This document shows, piece after piece, positions 14,654 to 22,768 of a stretch of DNA of 64,000 bases (its first letter is position 1; each line of letters starts with the position of its first letter). The stretch is from IMG/VR virus record IMGVR_UViG_3300025864_000012, positions 1 to 64,000 of that record; one strand, written 5' to 3'. The stretch is from a virus. The translations under genes and the position numbers were made by a program. The notes below the pieces were generated by a model that saw only the letters and a list, made by a program, of their open reading frames with translations, did not search any database and had not been told where the DNA came from.

Positions 14654-15130
14654 CTACTCCTCATCTCCTTCTGTACCTTCTGTACCTTCTGTACCTTCTG
14701 TCGACAGATAGTCTTCAATAGCAGTATCACTCATGAAAACGTCTTCCATCGACATCTGCTGCTCGCCCTTAGTCTTCTTCCTCCCAACGGTAAGCGGTTT
14801 GACCGGCTGGCCGAGGATGCGAGCACGGGCCTCCTCAACCTGCAAGAGCAAGAAGACGGCACGAATGATCAGCCGCTCACCCGCATCCTGCTTGTCCATC
14901 CACTGTATCAGCTTGCCATCAACCAGGTCAAGACGATAGAGCTGTAGGTTGCGAAGCGTTTCCTCGTCATCGGCCTCAGAACGAGCACGTGCTGCTGCCA
15001 GCTTCCCAAGGCGTCGTGCTTCCTCCTCTGAAATGCCCATACCTTGCGCGATAACCTGATAGCTAATGCCGCGCGCACGCCAAGTCAGAACCTTCTCGAG
15101 CGCAGCGGGATCCTCTAGCGAAGTTGCCAT
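14654..15130 (-). CDS. HTH protein, terminase small subunit-like (158 aa)
   Basis: An N-terminal helix-turn-helix (VLTWRARGISYQVIAQGMG, then EEARRLGKL) is followed by helices and a C-terminal acidic repeat TEGTEGTEGTEG encoded by four 9-bp units (14667-14702). This layout resembles phage terminase small subunits and related DNA-binding proteins, but no large subunit is adjacent. ATG at 15130 overlaps the end of the glycosyltransferase gene. Confidence 0.5.
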   Translation of the reverse strand: MATSLEDPAALEKVLTWRARGISYQVIAQGMGISEEEARRLGKLAAARARSEADDEETLRNLQLYRLDLVDGKLIQWMDKQDAGERLIIRAVFLLLQVEEARARILGQPVKPLTVGRKKTKGEQQMSMEDVFMSDTAIEDYLSTEGTEGTEGTEGDEE

Positions 15131-15984
15131 GTGCCATCCTCATGAATCGTAGACCGCAGGTCAAAGACAGTTGTGCGGGCCAGTTGCGGGCGCATCTTGA
15201 CCTCCCAGAAGTCACCTTGACTGCGACCCTTCTTGTTCAGCGTGACGTAGCCCGGGTAGCGACGCACTAGCTCAACCGCATCCTCATTGTTCCGCTCCAC
15301 GTTGCGGTAGGTGACTTTATCCCCCTCCACATACGGAGCGGCGTTGTGACCGCCCTTCGCGTTGTAGTACTTCGTCTTGAGGCCAACGAAGTTGTAGCGA
15401 CAGATGGCCCGGTCATCCACAAACCGCATGATCGTGCGTTGGACCTCCTCCTTGTCCCGGGAGTCGACGATATCGTCGTATCGGTTCCGGAAGCCCATGA
15501 ACGCCCCCACGATAACACGAAGACCGAACGTCACCGTCGGCTGCATGAACATCGGGTTCGGAGACCCCGTGGGATAGATACCCCACAGACTGGCCCCGCC
15601 GTCCATCATGACGCCAAACGCCTCGACCGCCAGCTTGTGAACGCTGGGCAACGGAATGATCTTCTTCTCGTTGAGGCGCAGGGCCAGATCTTGGAGGTCG
15701 TCGTCGAAGCTCAGCACCAGCTGTCCCTCGGGGTAGTGGCGCACGATCTTGTTGCGCGCCGCCGTGATAGTCGTGGGCACCACCACCATATCGCGGTACA
15801 TATGGCGCGGCACGGCATCCCGGTAGGCGTCCAGTTCCTCCGCGTCCACGAACAGGGTGATCCGCTCCGGGTCGATACCCCGTGCGATGACAAGCGGTAA
15901 CGTCTTTGACAGCAGGGTATCGACACGCTTGTAGCTCGGGATCGCTACCTCGTAGTTCTCAGGCGTAGATCGGGTCGTACTCAT
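15115..15984 (-). CDS. TET-associated-type glycosyltransferase (TAGT-like, 289 aa)
   Basis: The N-terminus VAIPSYKRVDTLLSKTLP, then RITLFVDAEELDAYR, ARNKIVRHYPEG and LVLSFDDDLQDL form a GT-A fold with a DDD metal site (about residues 92-97). This signature is that of TET/JBP-associated glycosyltransferases, predicted to glycosylate oxidised or hydroxylated DNA bases in phages. A second region (MGFRNRYDDIVDSRD) fits the acceptor side. The neighbouring heptose genes, ParB-like protein and radical SAM proteins support a role in DNA hypermodification; no TET oxygenase is in this window. Confidence 0.72.
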   Translation of the reverse strand: MSTTRSTPENYEVAIPSYKRVDTLLSKTLPLVIARGIDPERITLFVDAEELDAYRDAVPRHMYRDMVVVPTTITAARNKIVRHYPEGQLVLSFDDDLQDLALRLNEKKIIPLPSVHKLAVEAFGVMMDGGASLWGIYPTGSPNPMFMQPTVTFGLRVIVGAFMGFRNRYDDIVDSRDKEEVQRTIMRFVDDRAICRYNFVGLKTKYYNAKGGHNAAPYVEGDKVTYRNVERNNEDAVELVRRYPGYVTLNKKGRSQGDFWEVKMRPQLARTTVFDLRSTIHEDGTWQLR

Positions 15985-18217
15985 AGATTACGTCTCCATT
16001 CTCATCGAGGCCAACCGGCTTCAAGATGCCACCGTGCTGCCTGTACGGGGATGCAGCGGTGTTCGGGTGGTTCCAGTCGTGGTGCATCTCGTCAAACAAC
16101 GTGAGGTCAAAGAACTTCGCACGGCCCTCGCTGGAGTTCGTATTGTACCCGCACGCCCGTTGGTAGATGACATCGCCAACGATCCCTTGGAGGTCGGGAG
16201 CAATGTCCCCGGACCACGTCACGCGCCCCACGCCTGTCTCCTCGTAACGCTTTCTGGCACGCACCAATGCTTCGCCTATCTGGCCCCGTGAGTAGTTCCA
16301 CGACTCGTCAAGGCCACAGCAGGAACCGTTGTGGCAACGCTCCTTGAAGTGCGCGTCGCTGACGTAGAAGCGAATGCCGTGCATCTCGCAAACCGCCTGC
16401 ATCTGGTTGACCAACGGCCGCTTGTAGTCACGGTTCAGGCGCAGGTAGCCAGACGAGTTGCTGCGCTCGCGGTAGAACTGAACGATGTCGAAGCCCACTG
16501 TCTTGCTGAGAAGCGGGTAGCGCCACTTCTTGCCCGAGGGGCTACGCTGCTCGAGACAGAAGAACTCGGTGCTCAGGGCGGTCGCGCCGGCATCAGCGGC
16601 ACGCTCGATGAGGCGCACATGGCCAGGGGTGCCATCTTTCACGGGCAGGTCGCTCATGCCCGGGACGAAGGGCCGCAGGCGCAGGGTCACGCCGCCCGCC
16701 GCGAACTGCGCGGCACGGGCCATGCCCTCGAACCGCTCGGTCGTGGTTGGAACACCGCGCTCGACCGACCGCACCATATCTTCGTTGTTGGAGATGATGC
16801 TGAACTTCACGTTCCAGGGCATGCCCTTGAACAACTCGACGTAGCGTTCGTCCTCCGTCCACCAAGCAAACTTGGTCGAGAAGCAAAGTGGGTACTCGAT
16901 CTCGCGGAAGAACTTGAGCAGCTCGAGCGTCACGCCATGCTTTCTCTCAAAGAGGTCGAACTGATCAGAGAGACCCCCCCACTGCATGGGCCTACGGGCT
17001 GCCACGTAGTGCTTGAATTGGCTATCACCGCCGGTGAAGATCTTCTTGACAGACTCAACGTCCACTGGGCGAATGTTCTTGGTGGCGAAGTTCTTCTTTG
17101 CGACCCCCACATCACGCTGGTTGACACTGAAGCAGTTGCGGCTATGGAATCCTTGGCCGATGTAATTGCCAGACGTGGTCTTGAGGCTGATCACTTCGTG
17201 CTCACCCAGTTCATCCTGAATCGACACAATGGGATCCCACTCCACGGCACACTCGCGACCGGACATCTGCCGCTTCTGCGTACTAGCCGAGTCGAAGTGA
17301 GCAAAGAATCGTGCGGCGGAGTTCATGCCGCCGTTCAGGCCGATGCCCTTCCACATCTCAGACAGATCGTTGAACCCGGCAGCCCGCAGAGCATCCAGAA
17401 CGCGCTCGTAAGTCAGGGGTTCCTCCCCCGCCTCAATGGCGAAGGCGAGGCTGCCCTGCTGCGACCAAGCGCCTACACCATCGAAGATTCCTGCGATCCA
17501 GCCGCGCCAGTACTCTGGATCCTGACAATGCTGGCGCGTCTTGAGCAACTCGACAACAGCCTTCTGCGCGATCCTCACGCCCTGGGGATGAGTACCACTC
17601 CGCGCGAAGGAGTTCAAGACGACATCAAGATCGGCCGCGTATTCCTCGAAGCGGGCGAAGGCAACACGATCCTTACGATACATGCGGAAACTGCACACGT
17701 GGGACTTCCGGTCGGAGTAGTCATAGGACTTGTCAATGAACGTCGCGCTACACTCCGCCAGGCCATGCATGTAGCCCCACTTGTAGTCCCGAGTCGCCTC
17801 CCTTGGATCCACCGCCTCTGCCACGCTGTGGAACTCCATGCCATAGCCCGCCCGGCAATAACCAGTCATCTCAGACTCGTTGGACCGCAAGAACCAATGG
17901 TGATCGGGAGTGCAGCGGACAGTCTTGCCACTGGCGGTCTCGATGGACATCAGCGGGGCCGTGCGCTTGAACACCTCGACAACGACGTTATCCACGCCCT
18001 CCCAGCCTTCCCCGTTCGTCACAAGCCCGGCCAGCTTGTCGCCAATCACCAGGGTCCCAACCGGAGCCCAGCTGCCGTCGGCCAACATTACCAAGGCCTC
18101 CGGGGGCTGGCAGTAAAGACAATCCGCCGAGCACCGCGAGTACGTGTCAAACGTCATCGGCATGCTACAGTCAGGTAGTTCAGCACTCCAGCGCGGGCTC
18201 GCATAGTATTCCGTCAT
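15959..18217 (-). CDS. Radical SAM enzyme interrupted by an intein (752 aa precursor)
   Basis: The host protein begins MTEYYASPRW and has CSADCLY just before the intein and CFSVNQRDV just after it, so splicing rebuilds CxxxCxxC, the [4Fe-4S] site of radical SAM enzymes (Cys29, Cys33, Cys362). Later segments (PMQWGGLSDQFDLFERKHG, CFSTKFAWWT, FVPGMSD) resemble spore-photoproduct-lyase-like phage radical SAM proteins. The unspliced form should be inactive. It lies between the TAGT-like glycosyltransferase and a deformylase gene, overlapping both, which suggests a role in base modification. Confidence 0.8.
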   Translation of the reverse strand: MTEYYASPRWSAELPDCSMPMTFDTYSRCSADCLYCQPPEALVMLADGSWAPVGTLVIGDKLAGLVTNGEGWEGVDNVVVEVFKRTAPLMSIETASGKTVRCTPDHHWFLRSNESEMTGYCRAGYGMEFHSVAEAVDPREATRDYKWGYMHGLAECSATFIDKSYDYSDRKSHVCSFRMYRKDRVAFARFEEYAADLDVVLNSFARSGTHPQGVRIAQKAVVELLKTRQHCQDPEYWRGWIAGIFDGVGAWSQQGSLAFAIEAGEEPLTYERVLDALRAAGFNDLSEMWKGIGLNGGMNSAARFFAHFDSASTQKRQMSGRECAVEWDPIVSIQDELGEHEVISLKTTSGNYIGQGFHSRNCFSVNQRDVGVAKKNFATKNIRPVDVESVKKIFTGGDSQFKHYVAARRPMQWGGLSDQFDLFERKHGVTLELLKFFREIEYPLCFSTKFAWWTEDERYVELFKGMPWNVKFSIISNNEDMVRSVERGVPTTTERFEGMARAAQFAAGGVTLRLRPFVPGMSDLPVKDGTPGHVRLIERAADAGATALSTEFFCLEQRSPSGKKWRYPLLSKTVGFDIVQFYRERSNSSGYLRLNRDYKRPLVNQMQAVCEMHGIRFYVSDAHFKERCHNGSCCGLDESWNYSRGQIGEALVRARKRYEETGVGRVTWSGDIAPDLQGIVGDVIYQRACGYNTNSSEGRAKFFDLTLFDEMHHDWNHPNTAASPYRQHGGILKPVGLDENGDVIYEYDPIYA
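17135..18112 (-). mobile_element. Intein with degenerate LAGLIDADG-type endonuclease (326 aa)
   Basis: Residues 36-361 of the precursor. It starts at Cys36 (CQPPEALVMLADGSWAPVG, block A), has block B CTPDHHWFL near 102-110, endonuclease-like blocks YMHGLAECSATF (about 149-160) and WIAGIFDGVGAW (about 240-251), and ends with block F/G NYIGQGFHSRN followed by Cys362. The first endonuclease block lacks the usual acidic residue and the second reads FDGVG instead of DGDG, so cutting may be lost. The penultimate residue is Arg rather than His. Confidence 0.85.
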
Positions 18218-18675
18218 CCAGGGTTCCTCTCGCTGTCCTCTTTCTTCCCGTGGTCCACAATGAGCACCCCATTCAGATGGTCAACCTCGTGCTGGACGAC
18301 ACGCGCCTTGAGCCCCTTGGCGACAAACCCTATCGGTGCGCCGTAAGCGTCCTTGGCGTGTACGCGCACACTGAGCGAACGCTCGATCAATATGGTCAGG
18401 CCAGGGACGCTCAGGCAGCCCTCCTCGCCCTCCTCGGTCTCTTCCGAGAAGTCGTCCAATATCGGGTTCACGAGAATGTGCGGGCCTTTGCCGGCGTCGT
18501 AGACCAGCACCCGCTCCCGCTCCCCGATCTGCGGTGCCGCCAGCCCCAACCCCCCAGCCTCTTGCATGATGCTGACCATACGCTGGGCGAGCTTGCGTAT
18601 CCTGCGGTTGAACGTATCCACTTCCGCTGCCCGCTCCCGCAGCACCGGATCCCCGAACACCCGAATCTCCTTCAT
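18214..18675 (-). CDS. def: Peptide deformylase (153 aa)
   Basis: All three family motifs are present: GGLGLAAPQIG (motif I), EEGCLSVPG (motif II, metal Cys) and VVQHEVDHLNG (motif III, HExxH-type). It removes formyl groups from new proteins. Phage deformylases are known from marine phages and may speed maturation of phage proteins. ATG at 18675 (GAGAAGGGATC upstream) overlaps the stop of a small membrane protein. Length is close to short bacterial and phage forms. Confidence 0.92.
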   Translation of the reverse strand: MKEIRVFGDPVLRERAAEVDTFNRRIRKLAQRMVSIMQEAGGLGLAAPQIGERERVLVYDAGKGPHILVNPILDDFSEETEEGEEGCLSVPGLTILIERSLSVRVHAKDAYGAPIGFVAKGLKARVVQHEVDHLNGVLIVDHGKKEDSERNPG

Positions 18676-18815
18676 CGCCAAAGATCCCTTCTCCACACCC
18701 GCCAGTTCAGAATCCACCCCACAAGCACGGCGAACAGAACGAGAGCGATGCCGCACACCCAGAAGGACAAAACCAGAAGTCCTATCCAGTACACAATGGT
18801 CTGGGGAATATTCAT
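18672..18815 (-). CDS. Small single-pass membrane protein (47 aa)
   Basis: ATG at 18815; the frame has one long hydrophobic helix (VYWIGLLVLSFWVCGIALVL) and a basic tail (RVWRRDLWR). ATGA overlaps link it to the radical SAM gene before it and deformylase after it. Confidence 0.65.
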   Translation of the reverse strand: MNIPQTIVYWIGLLVLSFWVCGIALVLFAVLVGWILNWRVWRRDLWR

Positions 18816-19741
18816 CCGCACCACTCCGGTTCCCTGCCGTTTATACGTGGGCTAGCCGCATTGGTCTCCTTGATGAGTTGCTCGTCCGCCTCCGTGGAGG
18901 GCTCTTGCTTCGGGATGAGCCCCACCCTCGGACCGCTCGGGTGGTCGCAACGGCAGCAAGGTGCCATTGGGCGACGCCTCTCAAAGAGAACACGACGAGC
19001 AGCCTGCCACTTTTCTGAGTACCAAATGTCCGGCAGGGCTTCAGTCGTGACGTTGCCCACGATGTACTCGCGCCCATAGTCCATGCAGCAAATCGGCACA
19101 GCGCCGTCATACTGCACCGAAACCTCGCGGAACGGATTGGTGCAGATCTTGTTGAGCGGCCTATCGAGCTTCTTGCCCATAAGGCCGTTGCCGGCGTGGT
19201 TGAAGATAGTGCGCTGACTCTTCTCCCCACTCCTCTCCTGAATGTCATCCATGAGCACGACCGTATGACCCTTGGGGCCGTGGTTGTGCCAAGGGTTGAA
19301 GCTCCCGTCCTTGTAGAAGTCCACGAGCCGCCAACCATCGGGATCCATCTCTATCTCCTTGCGGAGCTTGGGACCATACGGTGCGTACAGATCGACGACG
19401 ATGACATTGAGCCCAGCGGCTTTGGCACGCTGCGACACATCCTTCCAGTGCAAGCGCATCTTCAGGCCATTTGTCGTCAGCATGAGCTGGGTATGCGGCA
19501 GAGCGTCGCGGAACTGCTCAATACAGGCGTACCAGTACGGATGCAAGAGCGGCTCACCGCGCATGGCGAACTCAATGCGGGCCTTCGGGGTGAAGGCAGC
19601 AATCTGTCGCGCCACCCCCCTCGCCACACCAACATCCATGTTCTCATGAACGCGGGGCAAACTACTCAGCCCGCACATCTCACACGAGAGCTGACAGCCA
19701 TGGTGTAGCTCTATCTGATAGCTCCACGGCTTATTTAGCAC
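18812..19741 (-). CDS. Radical SAM protein with SPASM-like C-terminal Cys cluster (309 aa)
   Basis: GCQLSCEMCG near the N-terminus is the CxxxCxxC cluster site. FAMRGEPLLHPYW resembles the GGEP SAM-binding motif. C-terminal Cys residues (ICTNPF, ICCMDYG, CCRCDHPSG) match a SPASM/twitch auxiliary-cluster domain. Such enzymes modify peptides or sugars. GTG at 19741 is chosen because AGGGGGCAGAAGA lies upstream and the longer frame overlaps another gene. Neighbours are sugar-nucleotide genes, so sugar or base modification is plausible. Confidence 0.8.
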   Translation of the reverse strand: MLNKPWSYQIELHHGCQLSCEMCGLSSLPRVHENMDVGVARGVARQIAAFTPKARIEFAMRGEPLLHPYWYACIEQFRDALPHTQLMLTTNGLKMRLHWKDVSQRAKAAGLNVIVVDLYAPYGPKLRKEIEMDPDGWRLVDFYKDGSFNPWHNHGPKGHTVVLMDDIQERSGEKSQRTIFNHAGNGLMGKKLDRPLNKICTNPFREVSVQYDGAVPICCMDYGREYIVGNVTTEALPDIWYSEKWQAARRVLFERRRPMAPCCRCDHPSGPRVGLIPKQEPSTEADEQLIKETNAASPRINGREPEWCG

Positions 19742-19931
19742 TCTTCTGCCCCCTAAAGACCGGATGCGCACGTTCAACCTTGTTGGCCCGTGTACTCGCC
19801 CACTTGCCGTGCGCCTTATCCCAAGGTGTCTTGCCAGAGCGGCGGATGGAGCCAGTGACCCCATGGTCATGGGTATGGTTCCAGTGCTCTTTCTCTGTCC
19901 AGCCATTCGGTGTACTCATCGGCCCCGGCAT
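19731..19931 (-). CDS. Small basic hypothetical protein (66 aa)
   Basis: ATG at 19931 follows GAAGGAGGGCGTCTG and overlaps the GmhB stop (TGATG). Rich in His, Trp and Lys (GWTEKEHWNHTHDHG). Function unknown; position suggests co-expression with the sugar genes. Confidence 0.6.
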   Translation of the reverse strand: MPGPMSTPNGWTEKEHWNHTHDHGVTGSIRRSGKTPWDKAHGKWASTRANKVERAHPVFRGQKSAK

Positions 19932-20425
19932 CAGACGCCCTCCTTCACTTTCTCCATCATGAACTTCAGCAAGCTGCCCCCCGTAAAGAGGTAGCCCTGC
20001 ATACCAAACCGCTTGGCAGCCTCCATATCGCTTCCCTTGTCTCCCAAAAGAAAGGTTCGCTCGTAGCCACCCCAGTCCCGCACGACCTGCTCCAGCATGC
20101 CCGTCTCTGGCTTTCGACAATGACAGCCATACTCAGGCGTATGCGGGCAATGGTAGACACCAGCGATAGTACCCCCGTCGAGCTCCGCCTCCAGCAGCAT
20201 GACTTTCGTCAGCGCACAGAAGTCGTGCCGCGTGTAGAGGCCACGTCCAATACCGCTCTGGTTCGTAGCGACCACGACGGTGTAGCCCTTCTCGTTCAGC
20301 CAGCGCACAGCCAGCTTGGCATCCTGCTGCCACTCGAAGTCGGCGTACCTATGGACATGGCCCTTGTCGACGTTGAGTACTCCGTCACGGTCCAGAATGG
20401 CCAGCAGTGGTACTTTCACGCGCAT
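19931..20425 (-). CDS. gmhB: HAD-family heptose-1,7-bisphosphate phosphatase-like (164 aa)
   Basis: LDRDGVLN near the N-terminus is the HAD nucleophile motif. VVATNQSGIGRG and the zinc-binding loop CPHTPEYGCHCRKP are diagnostic of the GmhB/HisB-N branch, and LLGDKGSDMEAA is motif IV. Family members remove the C7 phosphate of D-glycero-D-manno-heptose 1,7-bisphosphate. The adjacent GmhA- and HddA-like genes give the three middle steps toward an NDP-heptose; a nucleotidyltransferase (HddC) is not in this window. Confidence 0.88.
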   Translation of the reverse strand: MRVKVPLLAILDRDGVLNVDKGHVHRYADFEWQQDAKLAVRWLNEKGYTVVVATNQSGIGRGLYTRHDFCALTKVMLLEAELDGGTIAGVYHCPHTPEYGCHCRKPETGMLEQVVRDWGGYERTFLLGDKGSDMEAAKRFGMQGYLFTGGSLLKFMMEKVKEGV

Positions 20426-20997
20426 AGGTGTAGTTCCACCGCCTCGCAGATAGTGTGTACCAGAAACTCGTGCGCTTCCTGGATGCGAGCGGTTTCCACC
20501 GAGGGCACCGACAACGTCAGGTCCGCTAACCCTTCCAGGGCGCGGCTCCCAGAACCTGTTAGCGCCACAACAGTCACGCCCAACTCGCGAGCCGCAGTTG
20601 CAGCCTCCAGCACGTTGGGGCTGAAGCCGCTCGTGGAGATGGCCACAAGCACATCCCCACGCCGACCCAAGCCACGCACCTGCCGGGAGAACACCTCATC
20701 GTAGCCGTAGTCGTTCCCGATAGCGGTCAACACCGAAGTGTCGGTTGTAAGGGCGAGCGCGGCTAAAGATTTCCGCTCCATCTTGAACCTTCCGGCCAGC
20801 TCGGCAGCCATGTGCTGGGCATCCGCCGCCGAGCCCCCGTTCCCACAGATCAGCACCTTCCCGCCATCCTGCAGGGCGCAAGCGATAATGCGGATAACCT
20901 CACCCGCCGCCCGCCACATGCCGGTCATACAGGCCGTCACCCGCAAGTGCTCGGTGAGCGCATCCTGGAAGAGGTCATAGTGATTCACGCCCGCCAT
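20416..20997 (-). CDS. gmhA: Sedoheptulose-7-phosphate isomerase-like SIS protein (193 aa)
   Basis: GNGGSAADAQHMAAELAGRF is the strongly conserved GmhA phosphate-binding motif, and AISTSGFSPNVLEA, TGSGS and QEAHEFLVHTICEAVE follow in family order. GmhA converts sedoheptulose 7-phosphate to D-glycero-D-manno-heptose 7-phosphate. It overlaps both the HddA-like gene and the GmhB-like gene, forming one operon. Confidence 0.92.
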   Translation of the reverse strand: MAGVNHYDLFQDALTEHLRVTACMTGMWRAAGEVIRIIACALQDGGKVLICGNGGSAADAQHMAAELAGRFKMERKSLAALALTTDTSVLTAIGNDYGYDEVFSRQVRGLGRRGDVLVAISTSGFSPNVLEAATAARELGVTVVALTGSGSRALEGLADLTLSVPSVETARIQEAHEFLVHTICEAVELHLCA

Positions 20998-22004
20998 GAC
21001 CTGACCCCCTCGTGGGTGAATGAAAACTTCATCGGCTTCGCCCCTGCCGCCTTCAGTGCTTCCTGTACCGCGAACCGCTTCTCGGTCTCGCAGATGAAGT
21101 ACATGAAGCCACCGCCGCCAGCCCCCATCACTTTGCCACCCAGCGCACCTGCCTCGCGGGCCACCGTGTAGAAGCCGTCAAGGCGATCGTTTGTGATGCC
21201 ATCGGCCATGAGCTTCTTACACTCCCAGGCCCGATGAAGCAGGTCCCCAAGCAGGGAGATCTTGTCGGTCAAGAGTGCGTTCTTCATCTCGTAGGCGATG
21301 TCACGCAGCTCATGCGTGGCGCTCAATGCCCGCTTGTCCCCCTTCGCAATGTTGCCGGCCTGCTTGTCAATGATGTGAGACGAGAAGTGGCTACCGCCCG
21401 CGTAGGCAAAGATTGACCTGTACTCAAGCTCACACATGGTCGAGGGCCGAACACGCAGGGGATTCACAACGACATCCCCTGCGTCAGGCGCTATCTCGAT
21501 GAGATTGAAGCCCCCAAACGTACAGGCGTACTGGTCTTGAAAACCCCCACTGATCTGAGCCAGACAACGCTCCACATACCACGCCTCTGAAGCAATGTCG
21601 TAGTAGTCGGCCTTCATGCGGAGATGATCGCGTATCGCAGCTATGAGGGCCACGGTTATGGCAGAAGAAGACCCCAGCCCAGAACCAGGCGGGGCGTCAT
21701 TGTGCAGTATAGCTTCCATGCCGTCCCCGACCGCCAGATTCCCACGATAGCGCCCCATGACATGCCCGGCCAGATTGAGCTGGCCGTCGAAGACAATCTC
21801 CTTGTCAACCAGCGAGGATGCCTGACAGCCATAGTCCAAGCTCTCAACGCGCAGAACCTCGGGCACCCATCGCACGCTGGCATACGCGTAACAGTCGATG
21901 GTGGCGCTCAACACAGTGCCACCGTACTCCGTGACGTAAGGCGGCACATCGCTGCCGCCGCCGCCAAAGCTAACCCGAAGGGGGGCTCTTGCGCGAGTGA
22001 GCAT
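20985..22004 (-). CDS. hddA: D-glycero-alpha-D-manno-heptose-7-phosphate kinase-like GHMP kinase (339 aa)
   Basis: RAPLRVSFGGGGSDVPPY, the GHMP ATP loop PPGSGLGSSSAI, DQYACTFGGFN and the C-terminal GAGGGGFM match HddA of the GDP-heptose pathway, which phosphorylates C1. ATG at 22004 lies in a TGATG overlap with the FkbM gene, suggesting coupling; there is no separate ribosome site. HddA makes the alpha-anomer used for GDP-linked heptose. Confidence 0.88.
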   Translation of the reverse strand: MLTRARAPLRVSFGGGGSDVPPYVTEYGGTVLSATIDCYAYASVRWVPEVLRVESLDYGCQASSLVDKEIVFDGQLNLAGHVMGRYRGNLAVGDGMEAILHNDAPPGSGLGSSSAITVALIAAIRDHLRMKADYYDIASEAWYVERCLAQISGGFQDQYACTFGGFNLIEIAPDAGDVVVNPLRVRPSTMCELEYRSIFAYAGGSHFSSHIIDKQAGNIAKGDKRALSATHELRDIAYEMKNALLTDKISLLGDLLHRAWECKKLMADGITNDRLDGFYTVAREAGALGGKVMGAGGGGFMYFICETEKRFAVQEALKAAGAKPMKFSFTHEGVRSWRA

Positions 22005-22768
22005 CAACGCCAACAGTAGACTAGGCTGAACCAGTTATGCATAGGCGGGTCAGGGTTGAACCGCGTATGCGGGAAGTGGTCAGCTAGCAGCTTGACCATC
22101 TCACGGTAGTTACTGTGGTCACGATCTCGACAGGCGTTGAAGTGATACTCCATCGCCAACGCCCGCAAAGAGCCGAGAGGCAGGCTCGGGATGATCTCCC
22201 TCTCCGCCCCTTCAATGTCCAACTTGAGACAGTTGACGCCGTACTGCTCAATGAGGTCGACAATGTTCCGTGCCGGAACCTTGAGGCCCGGACGTCCGCG
22301 CTTCACGTAAAGGCTGTGACTGCCGGTGTTGCCTGTGACGTTCTGGTAGAGCGTGACGCTCTGGGTGTCGTCCGCAACCAAAGCGGCCCGAATAACCACA
22401 ACGTTCTGGCAATCGTTCAGGTGAAGATTGCGCTTGAGCAGGTCGAAGTTGGTCGGCTCGGGCTCGACTGCAACTACCCTATCGCACTGACCGGAAGCGA
22501 TCACGGAGAACGCCCCGATGTTTGCTCCGCCATCGAGCCAAACGTCATCGGGCTCAATGGAGCGGTGACGTTCGTAGATGCGACGCTTGGCTATGTCGGT
22601 GAGGGTCGCAAAGTCGCAACAGTGCGGGCGATACATGAACTCCCTACCAGCGTAGCTGATGATCTCGAGCTGACGCTCGGGTCCACCATCCCAAACGGAA
22701 GTCACGGCCTTTGCCCCGAAGGCGGTAGGCTCGGTGTAGAGCGGATCCTTGTGGCGCTTGTCGCTCAT
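22004..22768 (-). CDS. FkbM-family SAM methyltransferase (254 aa)
   Basis: DDVWLDGGANIGAFSVIAS is the SAM-binding motif I, VVAVEPEPTNFDLLKRN is motif II, and VNCLKLDIEGAEREIIPSL is the hallmark FkbM segment. Family members O-methylate sugars or small molecules. In this operon the likely substrate is the heptose or a sugar on a modified base. Confidence 0.85.
   Translation of the reverse strand: MSDKRHKDPLYTEPTAFGAKAVTSVWDGGPERQLEIISYAGREFMYRPHCCDFATLTDIAKRRIYERHRSIEPDDVWLDGGANIGAFSVIASGQCDRVVAVEPEPTNFDLLKRNLHLNDCQNVVVIRAALVADDTQSVTLYQNVTGNTGSHSLYVKRGRPGLKVPARNIVDLIEQYGVNCLKLDIEGAEREIIPSLPLGSLRALAMEYHFNACRDRDHSNYREMVKLLADHFPHTRFNPDPPMHNWFSLVYCWR

Noticed and set aside
16331-18178. Long + strand open frame (615 codons)
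   Set aside because: It is the antisense shadow of the intein-containing radical SAM gene, which has clear motifs on the - strand.
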